A DNA stretch of 64,000 nt from the NCBI GenBank assembly GCA_006937955.1, contig SSNP01000082.1:831882-895881 (forward strand), in the 5' to 3' direction. Under the pieces are notes generated by a model. The model had not been told where the DNA came from. It made no database searches and was given only the letters and a program-made list of their open reading frames with translations. Shown here in pieces: positions 12,901 to 23,442 of the stretch (position 1 is its first letter; each line of letters opens with the position of its first letter). The stretch comes from Pachypanchax playfairii. Lineage: Eukaryota > Chordata > Actinopteri > Cyprinodontiformes > Aplocheilidae. Position numbers and translations under genes: made by a program.

Positions 12901-15900
12901 TTCTATGTGTGCATTACTTGGGTTGATGCCGACATCTGGTGAAAATTTCATGTAAATAGCTCAATTAGAAATATGTTTTTTGAGAGAAATGTTGACGTGT
13001 TCAATACTTATTTTCCCCGCTGTATGTCAGAATTGTCCTGCTTCTAGTTTCCATTGAAAATATAAGTGGTTTAGTGGTTTTCATTGTATCATTGTTTCAT
13101 GATCTTCTGTTTATTCTCCAATAATGCACTTTATTTTTGAACATTTTGATATATTTACCTTTTAGAAGAGAAAATAAGAAATTTTCTTGTAAATTCCTCC
13201 ATCCTGTCTTTTTAGACAAAGGAGCTTCAAAAGCTGGAAGCACTCAGAAAGAAGCAAGAGCAAGAAGAGGAAAGGATGAGGAAGATGGAGGAAGAGAAGA
13301 AGCGAAAACAAGAAGAACTCAGAAGGTTGCCACTTAGAATCTCACAGATTCTATTTGTTTTTATTTTATTTGTGGGTTTTTTAACTCTAAATATTTGTAC
13401 TACAGGAAGAGGGAAGAGAGGACAAAGAGAGTGCTTGAGGCCAAAAGTAAGGAAGAGCAGAGGGAGGAGGAGAAGAAAAAGAAAATTGAGCAAAGGATGG
13501 CTCAGATCGATGAGAAAAATGATAAGGTACAAGATAAAAACATTTTAATTGTTCAGAGTTCATGTTTCTTGTATTCCTTTGGTTTGATCTCTGATTTTCT
13601 TCATACAGCGTCTAGTGGATGAGAAGGTCAAAAAGAAGTTGGCAGTGAAGAGGCAGGAGGAGCTGGAACAGAAGAAGAAATTGGAAGAGGAGGCTAAAAA
13701 GAAGAAGATTCAGCAGGTTGTAAGACAGTGATGAGATGTCTCTGTTCCATTTTGGTCCACTGAGTGTCTCTGAATGCAAAACACTTCTGTTGGACTCAGA
13801 AACGTTTCGCCTGTTGCCGCAAACTGATACCAAAACTACTACTGCTTGTAAATGCAAATGAGTCCCAACACTTTCTTTTTTTATATTCCCCCCATGTATA
13901 CCCGCAGCAGAATCCCAGCACCCTGCTGCTGATGGTAAGAGGTGACAGATATGGCGGCCTGTTGCAACCCGGGTTCCTGGTTCTTGTGGCTTGTTTTTAA
14001 AGCTTTTTAAAAGTTCTACAACTCAGTTTAAACACTGCCAAGGAAATGAGAATAGACATTTAAAGGATAGAAATTTGGATCTCTTTCAGAGATCACCCAA
14101 AAGTACAGCTAAAGGGCTTTTACCCATAATCCCCCACTTATTGTTCTTACCTTCATAGTGGGTGTGAAAACAGGTCAACAACTTCTTTCAGTTTTTATCT
14201 CTCAAACTACGCAGGTGGTGATAACACCTGAGTTCGAACGGCCTGTATCTGTTTCGTCACAACTCCTTTGTTCGTTAGTATTCATCAACTCCCGCAGTTG
14301 AAACCACTCCTAGCATGCTGCTGGCTAAAAGCTGTTAGCATAAGACGTAGCAAACAGGAAGAGAGAACGCCTGATGTTGCCATGCGCAGCGGGGCGGGAA
14401 ACCATATACCTTGCTCTCATAGGCTCGTTTGTTAGCCAGTCTGAGTCCAGCAAATTAGAATAATGAATTTTAATAAGTTGCTGCCCGAAGCCTGACAAAA
14501 CCAGCCAAATTTTGATGCTGACAGATTGAAAGGTCTTAATCAGTGTTTCCTAACATTTTTTTAGATATAAAATGTTTCATATTACAGGTTAAAACTTAAG
14601 AAATATCCACAAAGTCCTGAAATTTGTGTGAAATTGCCTCTTTAATGTTACCCATAACCCCCCACTTAATGTTAACTAGAATTCAGCACAGCTGCTGTGG
14701 TGTTGGAACAGACTTTTATAACTTAAAACATTTCATCCATTTAATTTGTGGAGACTCAGATGTCTCCAGATAAACTAGAGTCTTTTAAGAACTGTTTACT
14801 GGGTCAAGCCTACTGCCTACTGGTGGATCAGCTGTCCTAGTAGAGACTGACATCATCTGTAGCTGTTTGGTACTTCAAACTGATTTACAAGCAGTGGCGC
14901 TACAGCTAACTCCATAAAGTTTTAGCCTTAAATCGAGCTACATTCTACCAGATGGCATGTCTATCACTACAGATGTTAGACAAACTAGTTGATCAGCTGT
15001 CTGATAATAACCTTCTAAATGGTGTCAAAGGTAAAATCCTTGACACCAGTTGTGTTTTTTATTGCAAAAAACACAACTGCTTTGGAATGATGCCTCTTTC
15101 ACTTCACACGGGTCTTGAAACTAATTCTGTCTTAGACCTGTCTTCATGTCATCCTGAGGTTTTGTTCTACTTCTCCTGACTACACTTGAATTTTAAATTC
15201 TGATAATCCCGTGATTATTAGTATTTTAGAGCAAATGGCGCTCGTGAACCACGACCCAGAATTGCTTGTGCCGAAGCTCCACCTTTGTATCTGTTTCATG
15301 GTCTGATTTGTCAAACACATTCCGCTTTGGATATCACACAGCAAAGTTTCATAGTGAACTTTAATCAGTTTGGTTTTAATTATTTGTCACAACAAAAAGT
15401 TGGAAATGTTTCTTTTTAATTGTATTATAATAATAATTTATGCTTATTTAACTTGTTTGTTTTTTTGATGCCTATATATATTTTGTGCATTTTATCTTAG
15501 GTTTCATGTTTTTTAATGTTACCATTCTGCCATGATGTAACATTGATACATAAATGGCATTAAACCAAAACTACTGTTACCATTTCATATTCTAGTTTAT
15601 CAGGTTACAAACGAGGGGAAATTTAAAATTAGCATTTTAAGTTTTTACATTTTTATTTTCCCTTTTTTTATTATGTTGCCTTTGGGAATAAGTCTCATGT
15701 TGTGTGTATTTTAATACCTTTAGGAGGAGGAGAAGCGGCAGCAGGAGCTGGCAGCCAAGAAGAAGGCTGAGCAGGAGGAAGAGCGGGTTCGCAAAGAGCT
15801 GGAGCTGCGGAGGGAGCAGGAGCGTGAGAGGGAGAGAGAACGAGCAGCAGCTGCTGAAAGGTCTCACAATGATTGTAGCACAAAAAATTTGATGTCACTC

Positions 15901-18900
15901 TGTTAGAATATACTCAAATACATCAGGTTTTACAGCAGGGGTTTGTTGACAAACAAGAAGCCAAAGAAGTTTATATTAAAATTTACAGACACTTGTTTAT
16001 TTTACCTGTGACTTTAAAAAGACAGTGATAAGTTGTTCAGGAGTTAAAACATCTATTGCCTCACTAAACGGCACCCTGTGTAAATAATAGTGTTGGCAAG
16101 GTGAAGCTTTAAGATGTTTTGTTTGCTCTACTGCGCCATTGTGTGGACAATAAATGTACAACAGTCAGTGAAATATAAAGAAATGGCTTTAGGATTAATC
16201 TCTACATCAAACCAGTGACCGAGGGATGGTTCTGATGTAAATACTGTATTTACTGATATTACTGTAGTTTATTTTACCAGGTAGAGCCGTGAGATTTACT
16301 TCTGATTTTCGGAGGCCTGTCAAAATAACAAACCTTTAAAATCCAAAAGTTCAAAACATAAAAATTACTGAAACAAGACAAGTTAAAATTCACATGATAC
16401 AAACGCATATTCAACTCAATATTTAGAGTTACAATCTGCAGTAACAGGACCAAATATGAGAGGGTTATTAGTGATATTAGTACATAGAGTATCTGATATC
16501 CGGTACGCACCTCGAGGCCTCACTGCAGAAGGACACATCACTAAACCCAAATGTCTCAAACAGTTTAAATTTAAATAACTACTGTTTGAAAGATCTTCCA
16601 AAAGATAAACCACAACACTGAGCAGAAGAATATACTTAAGTCAAGTTTATTTAAAGAGTACTTTAACATTTAGCATGGCAGTTGACCAAAGTACTGTGCA
16701 GCAAGTCAAGAAATAAAGCAAAATAGAAAATAACAAATTCTTAAACAAGGAAAAAAAATTGGAGGAAAATACAATAAAAGACAGGCTGTAAAATCAGGAA
16801 AAGGGGTGTTGACACAACTGATATGTTAGATATTTATTTTGTCAGCAACAACAAATTATTACATGAAAGTAATGAATCAGACAGCAACCAAAACAGGAAT
16901 ATCAACATCAATAACCAAAAGCTAACTTAAAATGGGCTTTCAGACGAATGTTTAATCAAATTGATGAGCCCTAAAAAAATGCCTGTTGACTCTTAAAGAG
17001 GCATTATGGGTAGGTAAACTAAGCAATCTGTGTGCTGTATTTACCAAAGACAAATTTGTAATAACAGTTTTTATTGTCTCTTCTTCAGGGAACGATTGGA
17101 AAAAGAAAAAGCTCTTGCTCTCCAGCGTGAACTGGAAAAAGCAGCAAGAGAGAAAGAGATGAGGGAATTAGAGGAGAAAAGGAAGGCACTTGAGGAAAAA
17201 AGAAAACTGGTAAGATGCATACATCGTAACTAAAATGCTATTTATACGAGTGTCTGAGAATGGAGATAATTTGCAAATCACTTGTATCAGTATTATTTCT
17301 GAAGCTTTTAGAAGGAGAAATGGTGATCAGCAGCAGCCTTGAATTTGTCACTTCAGGAAATTTGTAAAATCTCAGTATTTATTCCAGGAGGAGCAGCAAA
17401 GACTGGCTGCAAAAGAGAAAGCTATGAAAGAGAGAGAAGAAGCAAAGAAGAGAGACGCTGCTGCTAAACAGGTAAATAATACTTAACTTCAAAAGGTTTT
17501 ACCACAGTGATTTACAACTAATCCTGTTTTCCAGGTCACCACATATAATATAAATCTGTGCTAATGTGTGTTTGTGTTGAACTAATTTGGTCCTTAGTGT
17601 AAAGCAGTTCTTCTCAATTATTTTCTCTCCCCCCCCCCACCACCACCACCGCGATTTTAAATAGTATAATTTGTCTATTAAGTTATTATAAGTACACCTC
17701 TGCACATCATTATATCTTTTTTAACATTAAACATTAATTCTTCTGCCGAAATTCTATATTTATAAATGCAAATTTAATCTTAAAACACCATACTTATTTT
17801 TTTAGAGTTATACATAACATTACTATCACACTCCTCTAATGAAAAAGCTCTCAAAACAATCAGAATGTGCAAATCTTTGTATGTATTTATATAATTATCC
17901 CACCTGGCTGTTTGTTCTTGTAACTGTTATGTTATTTACTTCATTTTTCCTCTTGTTATGTACTTGAACTCTGTTCAATTAGGTTCATGGGCGCGCCCCA
18001 CTAATCGAGAAGGACTGGTATAAAGTGAGATGGTTGTACTTACCTGTGTTTGTAGTTTAGAGCAGGTTTCACATTTTAAATGCAGAACTGGACACTAATG
18101 TAGATTTATGAATTTCACCCGTTAAGTTACGTTTCTAAACATGCTAACATGGGTCCGTTAGATCTACGATAACCTCCTGGGTGTTTTGTTTCCTCGTTGC
18201 ACTTTTCACTGTGACTTTTCACAGGAACTTCATGCCGAGTCCACTGCTGGATACAAACAGGGTTTATTTCTCTGTGATGGACTGGTTTTCTGTCCTCGGT
18301 CCCCCACCCCACCCAATGTCTGATAGAGTTGGGTACCAGTTTTCTGTGACCATGTTGGAACAGGCAGGTGTAAAACGCACAGAAAAGTCTCTCCCTGGTC
18401 ACACCTTTATTTTCCATCCATCACAAATGACGATACAAGAGCAAAATAACAAAGATGATCACAAAGCCAAAACTGTGAATGTGTGGAGTGGGAGGCTGCA
18501 AGAGCAGCAGAAGTTTAATTACATTGAAATCGGGGGCTGCAGTGTGAGACGTTGGATATTTCAACAAAGTAGTTTTATGTAGTTTCATTCTGATGTGAAC
18601 TCTGATTTTAAAAAAAGGTTTGAAATGTCACATTGTGATTTGTTTGAATGTCAGCAATGTTGTAATTAAATGACCTCTAAACTTTTTTTTATATATATAT
18701 TCCATCAGACTGCTGCTGTCCTGAATGTGACGATGGATATTGAGGTAAGAGTCAACATCGGCTGCAGATTCTCGCTCATCACAAACATGTGGTTTGGGTT
18801 TTTTTCTGTCTGACTTAGAGATTGTGTTGAAGCCATTTTCTCAACTTTTTTTTTAACCTTTTTTGTTTTTGCTTTTCTTTTTCAGCGCTCTGTACTGAGC

Positions 18901-20410
18901 ACGCCCGTAGGAAAGGGTGCTGGACTGAATGCTACTGTGGATATTACGGTATATTTTTGAGATGCGCCTTCAGCACACATCCATTTTATCTGAAAATATA
19001 AACGATTTCTGATCACTGGGAAGCCTCATGTTTTATATTCTTCTCTTGCAGCAATCCTCACCACAGTCATATTCCATGACTCCAACTGGTGGAAATAAAC
19101 CTGTGACCACGTCCAAGAATCTGGACGATTACGGAATGGACCAAAACAGTGACGACTCCACAGATGACGAATCTGCCCCAAGGAAGCCTATTCCATCATG
19201 GGCCGAAGGTGTGTATATCTGTCTGTGGGTTTTCAATGAGTAGTTGATATGAAAACAGTGCCTGTTGGGAAATTTGTGTCATCTGGATTCTCATGAGCTT
19301 ACAATCACAAAAAACACATTTCTAGTTTGTATCAGGATTTATAGCCACTGTGTTTTATGTTAGTTATGTGCTTTAAACATTTACTGTCTTATTGTTGTGA
19401 GTTACTGCTTCTTTTTTAACTACAGTGATCCCTCACTTATCGCGGTTAATTGGTTCTAGACCCCCCGCGATAGGTGAAAATTCACGAAGTAGGGATATAC
19501 CAAAACACACGAGACCATCTGGTCAATTTTGAAAATAAAAGCGATTCTTCAAAATAAAATACTGTGATATAGAAACGCGATCATATTTGAGTATCTAAAC
19601 AGACTATGGAGATGAAAATAAACACAACACACACACAATGGAGTGTGACTACGCTGAGGGGAGTGGGATTTTGGGTGTCTAAACACAAACGGGGAAAGAC
19701 TCTTTCCTCGAAAGAGTGAGAGAGGGGTTGTCAATTCAAGATGAACGATGTAGAAGGAGTAATTAAAACAAGCTTTCTTCAATTATTTAATGATATTTAC
19801 TTATCCATGGTGAAAAATAGCTCTGAATAAACAGGAGCAGAAGCTCTTGTGGACCGGCGCTTCCACGTGCAGTGATGACTATAGCGTTGCGTTAGTAACT
19901 GATAACAGTGATGAAGGACCTGTGCAGTGTGATGACGGTGACGATGTGACTGCACAGGTACTAATGAGAGCTTTGCAGCTCTTTGGGAGGCGCCTCGTCT
20001 TCAGATAGAGGTGCTGGGTCATCAACCGACCGCGAAGGAAGTATGGGGAGGTAAACAAACAGCTAAAAGTGCAGATTTTAGATTTATTTTTTGATGAATA
20101 TTATTGAAAAATCCATGAAGTGAATCGGGGAAAGTCAAACCGCGAAGTAGTGAGGGATCACTGTATATCTGTATGAATGGTACCAAACCTGTATGCCAAT
20201 TTATAAAAAGAGCTGTTTGATGTGTTTGTTCTTCCAGGTGCCAATCTGAAGCAGCTCATCATTAAGCAATACTTCAACCCTCCAAATTTACACTCTTTCT
20301 TTGGGACTATTGAGTCGCCGAAACTGGAAAACATATTTTACAAGAGCAAGCCTCGATACTTTAAACGCACCAGCTCTGCAGTGTGGCACTCGCCACCTGC
20401 ACCTAAGTGA
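7000..20410 (+). CDS. INCENP: Inner centromere protein INCENP
   Basis: Scaffold of the chromosomal passenger complex (Aurora B, survivin, borealin) at centromeres and the spindle midzone. Exons: 7000-7139, 7272-7379, 7469-8088, 8175-8214, 8955-9024, 9129-9240, 9321-9360, 9487-9574, 9669-9809, 13216-13325, 13406-13526, 13609-13716, 15724-15860, 17089-17209, 17388-17471, 18709-18744, 18886-18948, 19052-19208 and 20238-20410. They join in phase to 828 aa (human 918). The N-terminal survivin/borealin-binding helix lies within residues 1-50. A K/E/R-rich single-helix region (about residues 454-686) is followed by the IN-box, with acidic SDDSTDDE, PIPSWA, the FNPPNL/LFGTI-type core and the TSS motif phosphorylated by Aurora B. 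Two phase-neutral candidate microexons (9907-9924, 13908-13934) are left out of the model. The gene carries a Tc1, two hAT-like and a Tigger-like element in introns. Confidence 0.92.
10291..11142. mobile_element. Non-autonomous hAT-like DNA transposon
   Basis: An 852-bp element in an INCENP intron. It starts TAGGGATGCACCGAAA and ends with its near-perfect inverse, TTTCGGTGCATCCCCA. The flanking octamers TGTTTCAG and CGTTTTAG agree at 6 of 8 positions, fitting an old 8-bp hAT target duplication. I see no transposase frame. The family assignment rests on the ends and the duplication length. Confidence 0.65.
11430..13022 (+). mobile_element. Tc1/mariner-type transposon with 200-bp inverted repeats
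   Basis: Left repeat 11430-11629 and right repeat 12823-13022 are near-identical inverted copies beginning CAGCGGGGAAAATAAGTATT, flanked by TA on both sides. The motif AAGTATTGAACAC occurs at the outer (about 11442) and inner (about 11617) end of the left repeat and inverted in the right one. This is the IR/DR layout known from Sleeping Beauty-type elements. The element sits in an INCENP intron in the sense orientation and carries a full transposase frame. Confidence 0.93.
11781..12806 (+). CDS. Tc1-type DDE transposase
   Basis: Open frame of 341 aa, the usual Tc1 length (about 340). An N-terminal helix-turn-helix region (SKDLRNLIVAKH, then a second HTH near STIGAIIRKWKEH) binds the inverted repeats. 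The catalytic triad is visible as D in LWSDETKIELFG, D in FPQDNDPKHTAK and E in SPDLNPIENLLKELK, with DD34E spacing. No stop or frameshift is visible, but base 11875 is N, so one codon (residue 32) is unknown. The usual ENLW is ENLL here. I chose the ATG at 11781; ATG 11784 is equally good. Confidence 0.9.
   Translation: MMGKSKELSKDLRNLIVAKHTEGIGYRRISKXLKVPVSTIGAIIRKWKEHGITINQPRPGAPRKISDRGVKTIIRRVLQQPRTTRGELQKDLESAGTVVSKTTISNALNRHGLHARTPRKTPFLKKKHVEARLELATQHLDKPMTFWENVLWSDETKIELFGCHKTQHVWRKNGTAHHPQNTIPTVKFGGGSIMAWGCFSACGTGRLHIIEGIMTGEKYRHILDQNLLSSARLLKMKRGWIFPQDNDPKHTAKVTLNWLKKKKIKLLEWPSQSPDLNPIENLLKELKIRVHRRDPRNLEDLKAVCVDEWAKITPEQCIRLVSPYRRRLEAVITNKGFCTKY
14143..14647. repeat. Unclassified dispersed repeat, copy 1
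   Basis: About 500 bp, clearly related along its length to 20928-21380 on the same strand; both run from GTTCTTACCTTCATAGTGGG to GAAAT(T/G)GCCTCTTTAA. This copy is flanked by direct repeats of about 26 bp (14120-14145 and 14648-14673, TTACCCATAAnCCCCCACTT). I do not recognise the family and see no protein in it. Confidence 0.7.
15021..15078. repeat. Two adjacent perfect hairpins in an INCENP intron
   Basis: GGTGTCAA (15021-15028) pairs with TTGACACC (15040-15047). Immediately after, a 13-bp perfect stem (15048-15060 with 15066-15078) encloses a 5-base loop, ATTGC. No family is recognised; it may be the remnant of a fold-back element. Confidence 0.5.
17605..18017. mobile_element. Short non-autonomous hAT element
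   Basis: A 413-bp element. The ends CAGTTCTTCTCAATTA and, inverted, CAGTCCTTCTCGATTA agree at 14 of 16 positions and resemble the CAGTGGTTCTCAA ends of hAT/Charlie-type elements. The flanking octamers GTGTAAAG and GTATAAAG agree at 7 of 8. It contains a C-rich run at about 17630-17652 and no coding frame. It lies in an INCENP intron. Confidence 0.7.
19423..20163. mobile_element. Non-autonomous Tigger/pogo-like DNA transposon
   Basis: A 741-bp element with inverted ends (CAGTGATCCCTCACTTATCG at the left; the right end inverted reads CAGTGATCCCTCACTACTTC) and TA on both flanks. CAGTGATCCCTC ends with a TA duplication fit TcMar-Tigger-type elements. No transposase frame is visible. It lies in the last INCENP intron. 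Confidence 0.75.
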
Positions 20411-20477
20411 TATTTGTACACAGATGCAGTACTGATACTGTACACTGCTGTATAAATTTTAATGTTTGTCCATTTCC

Positions 20478-20483
20478 AATAAA
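20478..20483 (+). promoter_or_regulatory. Polyadenylation signal of INCENP
   Basis: AATAAA about 70 bases after the INCENP stop, followed by T-rich sequence. It implies a very short 3' UTR. Confidence 0.65.
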
Positions 20484-20927
20484 GTATCTTGTTTTTGTTT
20501 TTTCTTTTGTAAATTATTTTCCTTCAGCTTTCTATAGAAACAATGGAATTTTAGCATTTCTTTTAGTTATTGGGTCCCTTTTTTAAGTAATAGGAGAAAA
20601 AGAGCACAATGCACTGGGAATGTGAACTTTGTGATATATTTGGGTGCATTTTTGTCTTTCTGTCATATTAAATGCATGTTTTAATTGTCACTTTCATAGT
20701 AATTACTTTGCTATTGCTTTTGAAATAAATGCTTTTGAAAAGCCAGTTTTCATGGAAATGTTAGAATTGGAAACATCGGTGAGGCTAAACTGCTGAGTTG
20801 GAAAGCCTCAAAACTTTTTAAATGGATTATTTTGGTGTTTTAATTTCAAACGTCTCTGTTTTGTTAACAAGGCCATTCCTTTAACGGTTTTTCTGAGGTT
20901 TCTGTTGAATATTTTAGCTCCACAAGT

Positions 20928-21380
20928 GTTCTTACCTTCATAGTGGGTGTGAAAACAGGTCAACAATTTCTCTTTCAGTTTTTTATCTTTCAAACTACAC
21001 AGGTGTCGATAAAACCCAAGTTCAAACCCTGTATTTGTTTCGTCATGGCTCTTTTGCTCATTAGTATTCATTAGCTCCTGCAGTCGAAACCATGCTTAGC
21101 ATGCTACTGGCTAAAAGACGTAGCAAACTGGAAGAGACTACATGTGCTGTTGCTGTGGAGCAGGAAACAGTATACCTTGCTCTCATAGGCTAGTTTGTTA
21201 GCCAATCTGAGTCCAGCAAATTTGAATAATGAATATTAATGAGTTTCAGCCTGAAGCCAGATGATAGATTGAAAAGTCTGTTAATCAGTGTTTTTTTAGA
21301 TATACAATATTTCATATTACAGGTTAATACTTAAGAAATAACCACAAAGTCATGAAATATGTGTGAAATGGCCTCTTTAA
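20928..21380. repeat. Unclassified dispersed repeat, copy 2
   Basis: Second copy of the repeat at 14143-14647, same strand, with several small deletions. The long direct repeats flanking copy 1 are absent here, which supports these coordinates as the true element ends. The rest of the INCENP-FTH1 interval (20500-20927 and 21381-21700) is A/T-rich with nothing recognised. Confidence 0.7.
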
Positions 21381-21689
21381 TAAATACTAATGTTGGTCTT
21401 TTTAATAAAGGTAAAATAATTGATTATTACTCAGGTATACATCAGCTATGTTGTTAGGAGAACAAACTAATTAGACAGTCTCAGTTTAATGGGGCAAAAC
21501 CACCTGATTTTATATACATTTTTTGCAATATATTATGTAACATAACGGCTTTAACATTTTTCGTGACCTTCGTGCTGCTTTCATGTACCTCGGAGGCTTG
21601 ACTTCAAAGTTGACTTTGGGCGGATGGTAGGGAATGAAATATAGAACTTAAGTTTGTTTTTTGTTTCTTTTGCTAATTTCGAAGTAACT

Positions 21690-21957
21690 ATTTTTATAAT
21701 GTAAACAACCCCAAATCTCGCGTAAAAGGTACGCTTTCAATTTTTCACTATGTTAAAGTGAAATTTATCAGTTCCCAGTGTTCGGGAACGCAGCATTACT
21801 ATTTGCGCGAACTTCTGACGTAATTATACTGCGCGTGTTTGCCAACAGTAGCTTTGTGTTTGTCTTTGAAATTATAAGGTAGAAATTGGATAGACGCGAA
21901 GCTTGCAGTGGTTTTTCAGGTGCTGAAGAGTGTGACGTCCATTAGAGCAGGTGCGTT
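21690..21957 (+). promoter_or_regulatory. FTH1 promoter and probable 5' UTR exon
   Basis: The coding exon of FTH1 begins two bases after a strong splice acceptor (ending at 22599), so the 5' UTR must start in an upstream exon. A TA-rich stretch at about 21690-21705, a perfect hairpin at 21771-21789, cAMP-element-like TGACGT cores at about 21817 and 21933, and a possible donor at 21957 (GCAG before gtgcgt) mark the likely first exon. The exact exon borders are inference. Confidence 0.4.
21771..21789 (+). promoter_or_regulatory. IRE-like hairpin lacking the inner stem
   Basis: GTTCCCAGTGTTCGGGAAC folds into a 6-bp stem. It contains a CAGTGT loop motif and the GTTCC/GGAAC outer arms of vertebrate ferritin iron-responsive elements. 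The C bulge and the five base pairs that should sit just below the CAGTGN loop are missing, so it is not a canonical IRE. Confidence 0.35.
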
Positions 21958-22601
21958 CATGGTCATAAGCTGCTCATTGTCTCGCTGGTTTGTTTGTTTT
22001 TGTGTAAACTTGTTTACGATATTTGCGGCCATGTTCGATGTCATTCGGGTCAACATGCGTTTGCGTATTGTGTTAAATTAACATGCTAGTGTCATTTTTT
22101 ATTGTTAAATGTGTAATTTATCTCGAGTCTAAGAATAAACGCGTGTTTGAACAATATTTTAAGGTCAAATTGATGCTAATTAGCTAACTAACTAACCCAT
22201 CGGTTAAATGTAATTTGTCGCCATTTATTCCACCCTCCTCCTTTGTTACTGGTAGGTTGTTCAAGGACACGTCTCTTAATATTCACGTGTGTATGTTCAC
22301 GTGCAGGTTACGTGTGTGCAGGACGGTTAAATAAACATGTAAACAAAACACATCTTGAAAGATTAGATAAGTGAGTGTGCGTCACAGATGCAGATAAACT
22401 CACACTGTTTTCCCTAAGATTAGCTTTTTTTAAAAAAATCATGTTATAGTCTTTTAAAATGATAATCTTCAGTATGATTGATATATATTCCAACTACTTT
22501 GTGAATGTTTGTGAATTTCTGTGCTGATGTATACAGCTTTAGATTGCAGTGCAGTGGAACAACTGAACAATTGTTCACTTCCTATTGTGTTTTTCACAGA
22601 G

Positions 22602-23400
22602 ATGAGTTCACAAATTCGACAAAATTTCCACCAGGACTGCGAGGCAGCGATTAACAGACAGATAAACCTGGAGCTGTATGCCTCTTATGTTTATCTCTCT
22701 ATGGTAAGACTTACACTAAAGCTTGTCGGGACATAATGATGATATAATTTAAGACGCGTGTTTCTGTTTTCTTTGGGCTTTTAGGCGTACTATTTTGACA
22801 GAGATGATAAATCCCTACCAAATTTTGCAAAGTTCTTTAACGCACAATCCAAGGAGGAGCGTGATCATGCACAGAAGCTGATGAGTCTGCAGAACCAGCG
22901 TGGAGGCAGAATCTTTCTTCAGGATGTCAAAGTTTGTGTAGATTTATTTAAAAATAACCGTGTTTATTTCTGTCATACTGTCTGGAAAACTAAAACCTGT
23001 GACTGTCCTCGTGTATTGTGTTAGAAACCTGATAGAGACGAGTGGGGGAGTGGCCTGGAGGCTCTGGAGTGCGCTCTGCAGCTGGAGAAAAGCGTAAACC
23101 AATCCCTGCTTGATCTGCAGAAAATGGCGTCCGATCATAACGATCCTCATGTGAGAAACTCTCAGGAAACATGAGCTGTTTCAGTATTCATCCTTTTCAT
23201 CTCTGATTGTAACGCGATGCAACCCTTTTTGTCTTTTGCAGTTGTGTGACTTCATAGAAACACATTTCCTGGACGAGCAGGTGAAATCCATCAAACAGCT
23301 GGCAGACTGGATCTCAAACCTGCGACGCATGGGATCCCCTCAGAGCGGCATGGCCGAGTACCTGTTTGACAAACACACCATGGGCGAGCAGGGCAGTTAA
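22602..23400 (+). CDS. FTH1: Ferritin heavy chain
   Basis: H-subunit of the cytosolic 24-mer iron store. It oxidises Fe2+ at a di-iron centre. Exons 22602-22703, 22785-22931, 23025-23150 and 23242-23400 give 177 aa, the normal length. All ferroxidase residues are present: E24, Y31, E58, E59, H62, E104 and Q138, equivalent to human E27, Y34, E61, E62, H65, E107 and Q141. This marks an H-type (or teleost M-type, which also keeps the centre) rather than an L-type subunit. No mitochondrial or secretory leader is present. The start codon lies just inside an exon, so at least one 5' UTR intron exists. It is convergent with BEST1, as in human. Confidence 0.95.
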
Positions 23401-23436
23401 ACAGATCACCTGCATCCCAGCTGGAAACATACTACA

Positions 23437-23442
23437 AATAAA
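23437..23442 (+). promoter_or_regulatory. Polyadenylation signals of FTH1
   Basis: AATAAA lies 37 bases after the stop; a second AATAAA is at 23778-23783. Either or both may be used, giving short and long 3' UTRs. Confidence 0.5.

Noticed and set aside
18181..18582. 133-codon open frame in an INCENP intron
   Set aside because: No family resemblance, no flanking gene structure, and it lies between two well-supported INCENP exons in ordinary intron sequence; most likely chance.
21907..22556. Other CAGTG loops upstream of FTH1 (near 21907 and 22548)
   Set aside because: The bases next to the loop do not pair, so no IRE stem can form.
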